Source of the DNA: Lachnospiraceae bacterium
GTDB lineage: Bacteria > Bacillota > Clostridia > Lachnospirales > Lachnospiraceae
DNA length: 5,203 bases
Reading direction: 5' to 3'
Assembly: GCA_009787745.1 (NCBI GenBank)
Contig: WQST01000184.1
Coordinates: 1 to 5,203 of the forward strand
Part shown: positions 4,976-5,203 of the stretch, in pieces
How positions within the stretch are numbered: position 1 is the first letter of the stretch
Layout: each line of letters opens with the position of its first letter
The notes under the pieces: model-generated
The model's input: only the letters and a program-made list of their open reading frames with translations
Database searches by the model: none
What the model was told of the DNA's origin: nothing
Made by a program: the position numbers and the translations under genes

Positions 4976-5203
4976 ATGAACAGTTTTGCAAATACAGGAA
5001 AACTAGCGCGATTTATGCTTCGCCGTGAACGAATAATTGCTTCTGTTTGGATTATTGTCCTTCTTTTGGTTGTGGTCGGGCTTGTTCCCGCGATGATCGA
5101 AATTGTCGGCGATGATAATGAACTGGCATCAATGCTGGAAAACCCCGCCATGATTGCCATGATCGGCCCTGCATTTGCGGTCACGCATGATGGCTTCGGG
5201 GCT
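4976..5203 (+). CDS. ABC-2 exporter permease, TnrB3-like (partial, 3' end outside window)
   Basis: Only the first 76 codons are in the window; the frame is open to the edge. GGGAGG ends five bases before ATG 4976. The N-terminus has a short cytosolic stretch with a basic LRRER (15-19), then a first membrane segment (about 20-42, WIIVLLLVVVGLVPAM), then an outside region containing NPAMIAMIGP (56-65). That layout, and its place behind the ATPase, match the large permeases of the tetronasin-resistance type (COG3559, 'exporter of polyketide antibiotics'), which run to about 500-550 residues and are often two fused six-segment halves. It would form the membrane channel with the ATPase as a dimer of ATPases per permease. 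Substrate unknown. Confidence 0.85.
   Translation, partial: MNSFANTGKLARFMLRRERIIASVWIIVLLLVVVGLVPAMIEIVGDDNELASMLENPAMIAMIGPAFAVTHDGFGA

Overview
The window looks like a piece of a low-GC Gram-positive chromosome (Bacillota, most like Clostridia/Lachnospiraceae). This rests on strong Shine-Dalgarno sites (such as AAGGAGGAT before the ABC ATPase), sigma-A type promoters with A/T-rich surroundings, and protein types that I recall as typical of that group: a three-domain aminopeptidase P, a DUF1624 membrane protein, a membrane-anchored GH25 muramidase with an acidic linker, and a TnrB-type ABC exporter. The taxonomic call is inference from protein style, not from a marker gene. No mobile element, RNA gene or CRISPR array is visible.

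Region 1-336 is the only long non-coding stretch and the least ordinary part of the window. It may hold the start of a divergent gene at its extreme left edge. It then carries a forward promoter (138-166) and a tandem duplication of a 78/79-bp unit (153-309, plus an 11-bp start of a third copy to 320). Each unit contains a perfect 26-bp palindrome whose arms contain TATAAT, a small GC hairpin and a 10-bp hairpin with a GAA loop. The unit therefore duplicates both a -10 element and a run of hairpins just ahead of the first gene.

Region 337-2920 holds two genes in one probable operon: a complete M24B Xaa-Pro aminopeptidase with all five metal ligands and both active-site histidines, followed almost without a gap by a multi-pass DUF1624 (heparan-alpha-glucosaminide N-acetyltransferase-like) protein. 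A near-consensus sigma-A promoter motif lies inside the aminopeptidase gene (892-920).

Region 2921-5203 is a second unit, with its own promoter (2931-2959). It encodes a GH25 peptidoglycan muramidase tethered to the membrane, then, 24 bases on, the ATPase and (after a 53-base gap with a hairpin) the start of the permease of an ABC-2 exporter of the tetronasin-resistance (TnrB) type. The permease is cut by the window edge after 76 codons.

Functionally the genes cover proline-peptide turnover, cell-surface acyl transfer (probable), wall cleavage and drug/metabolite export. All five confident genes are on the + strand and look intact where complete. I see no clear new defence or biosynthetic system; the best candidate for undescribed biology is the tandem promoter/hairpin repeat in front of the aminopeptidase.
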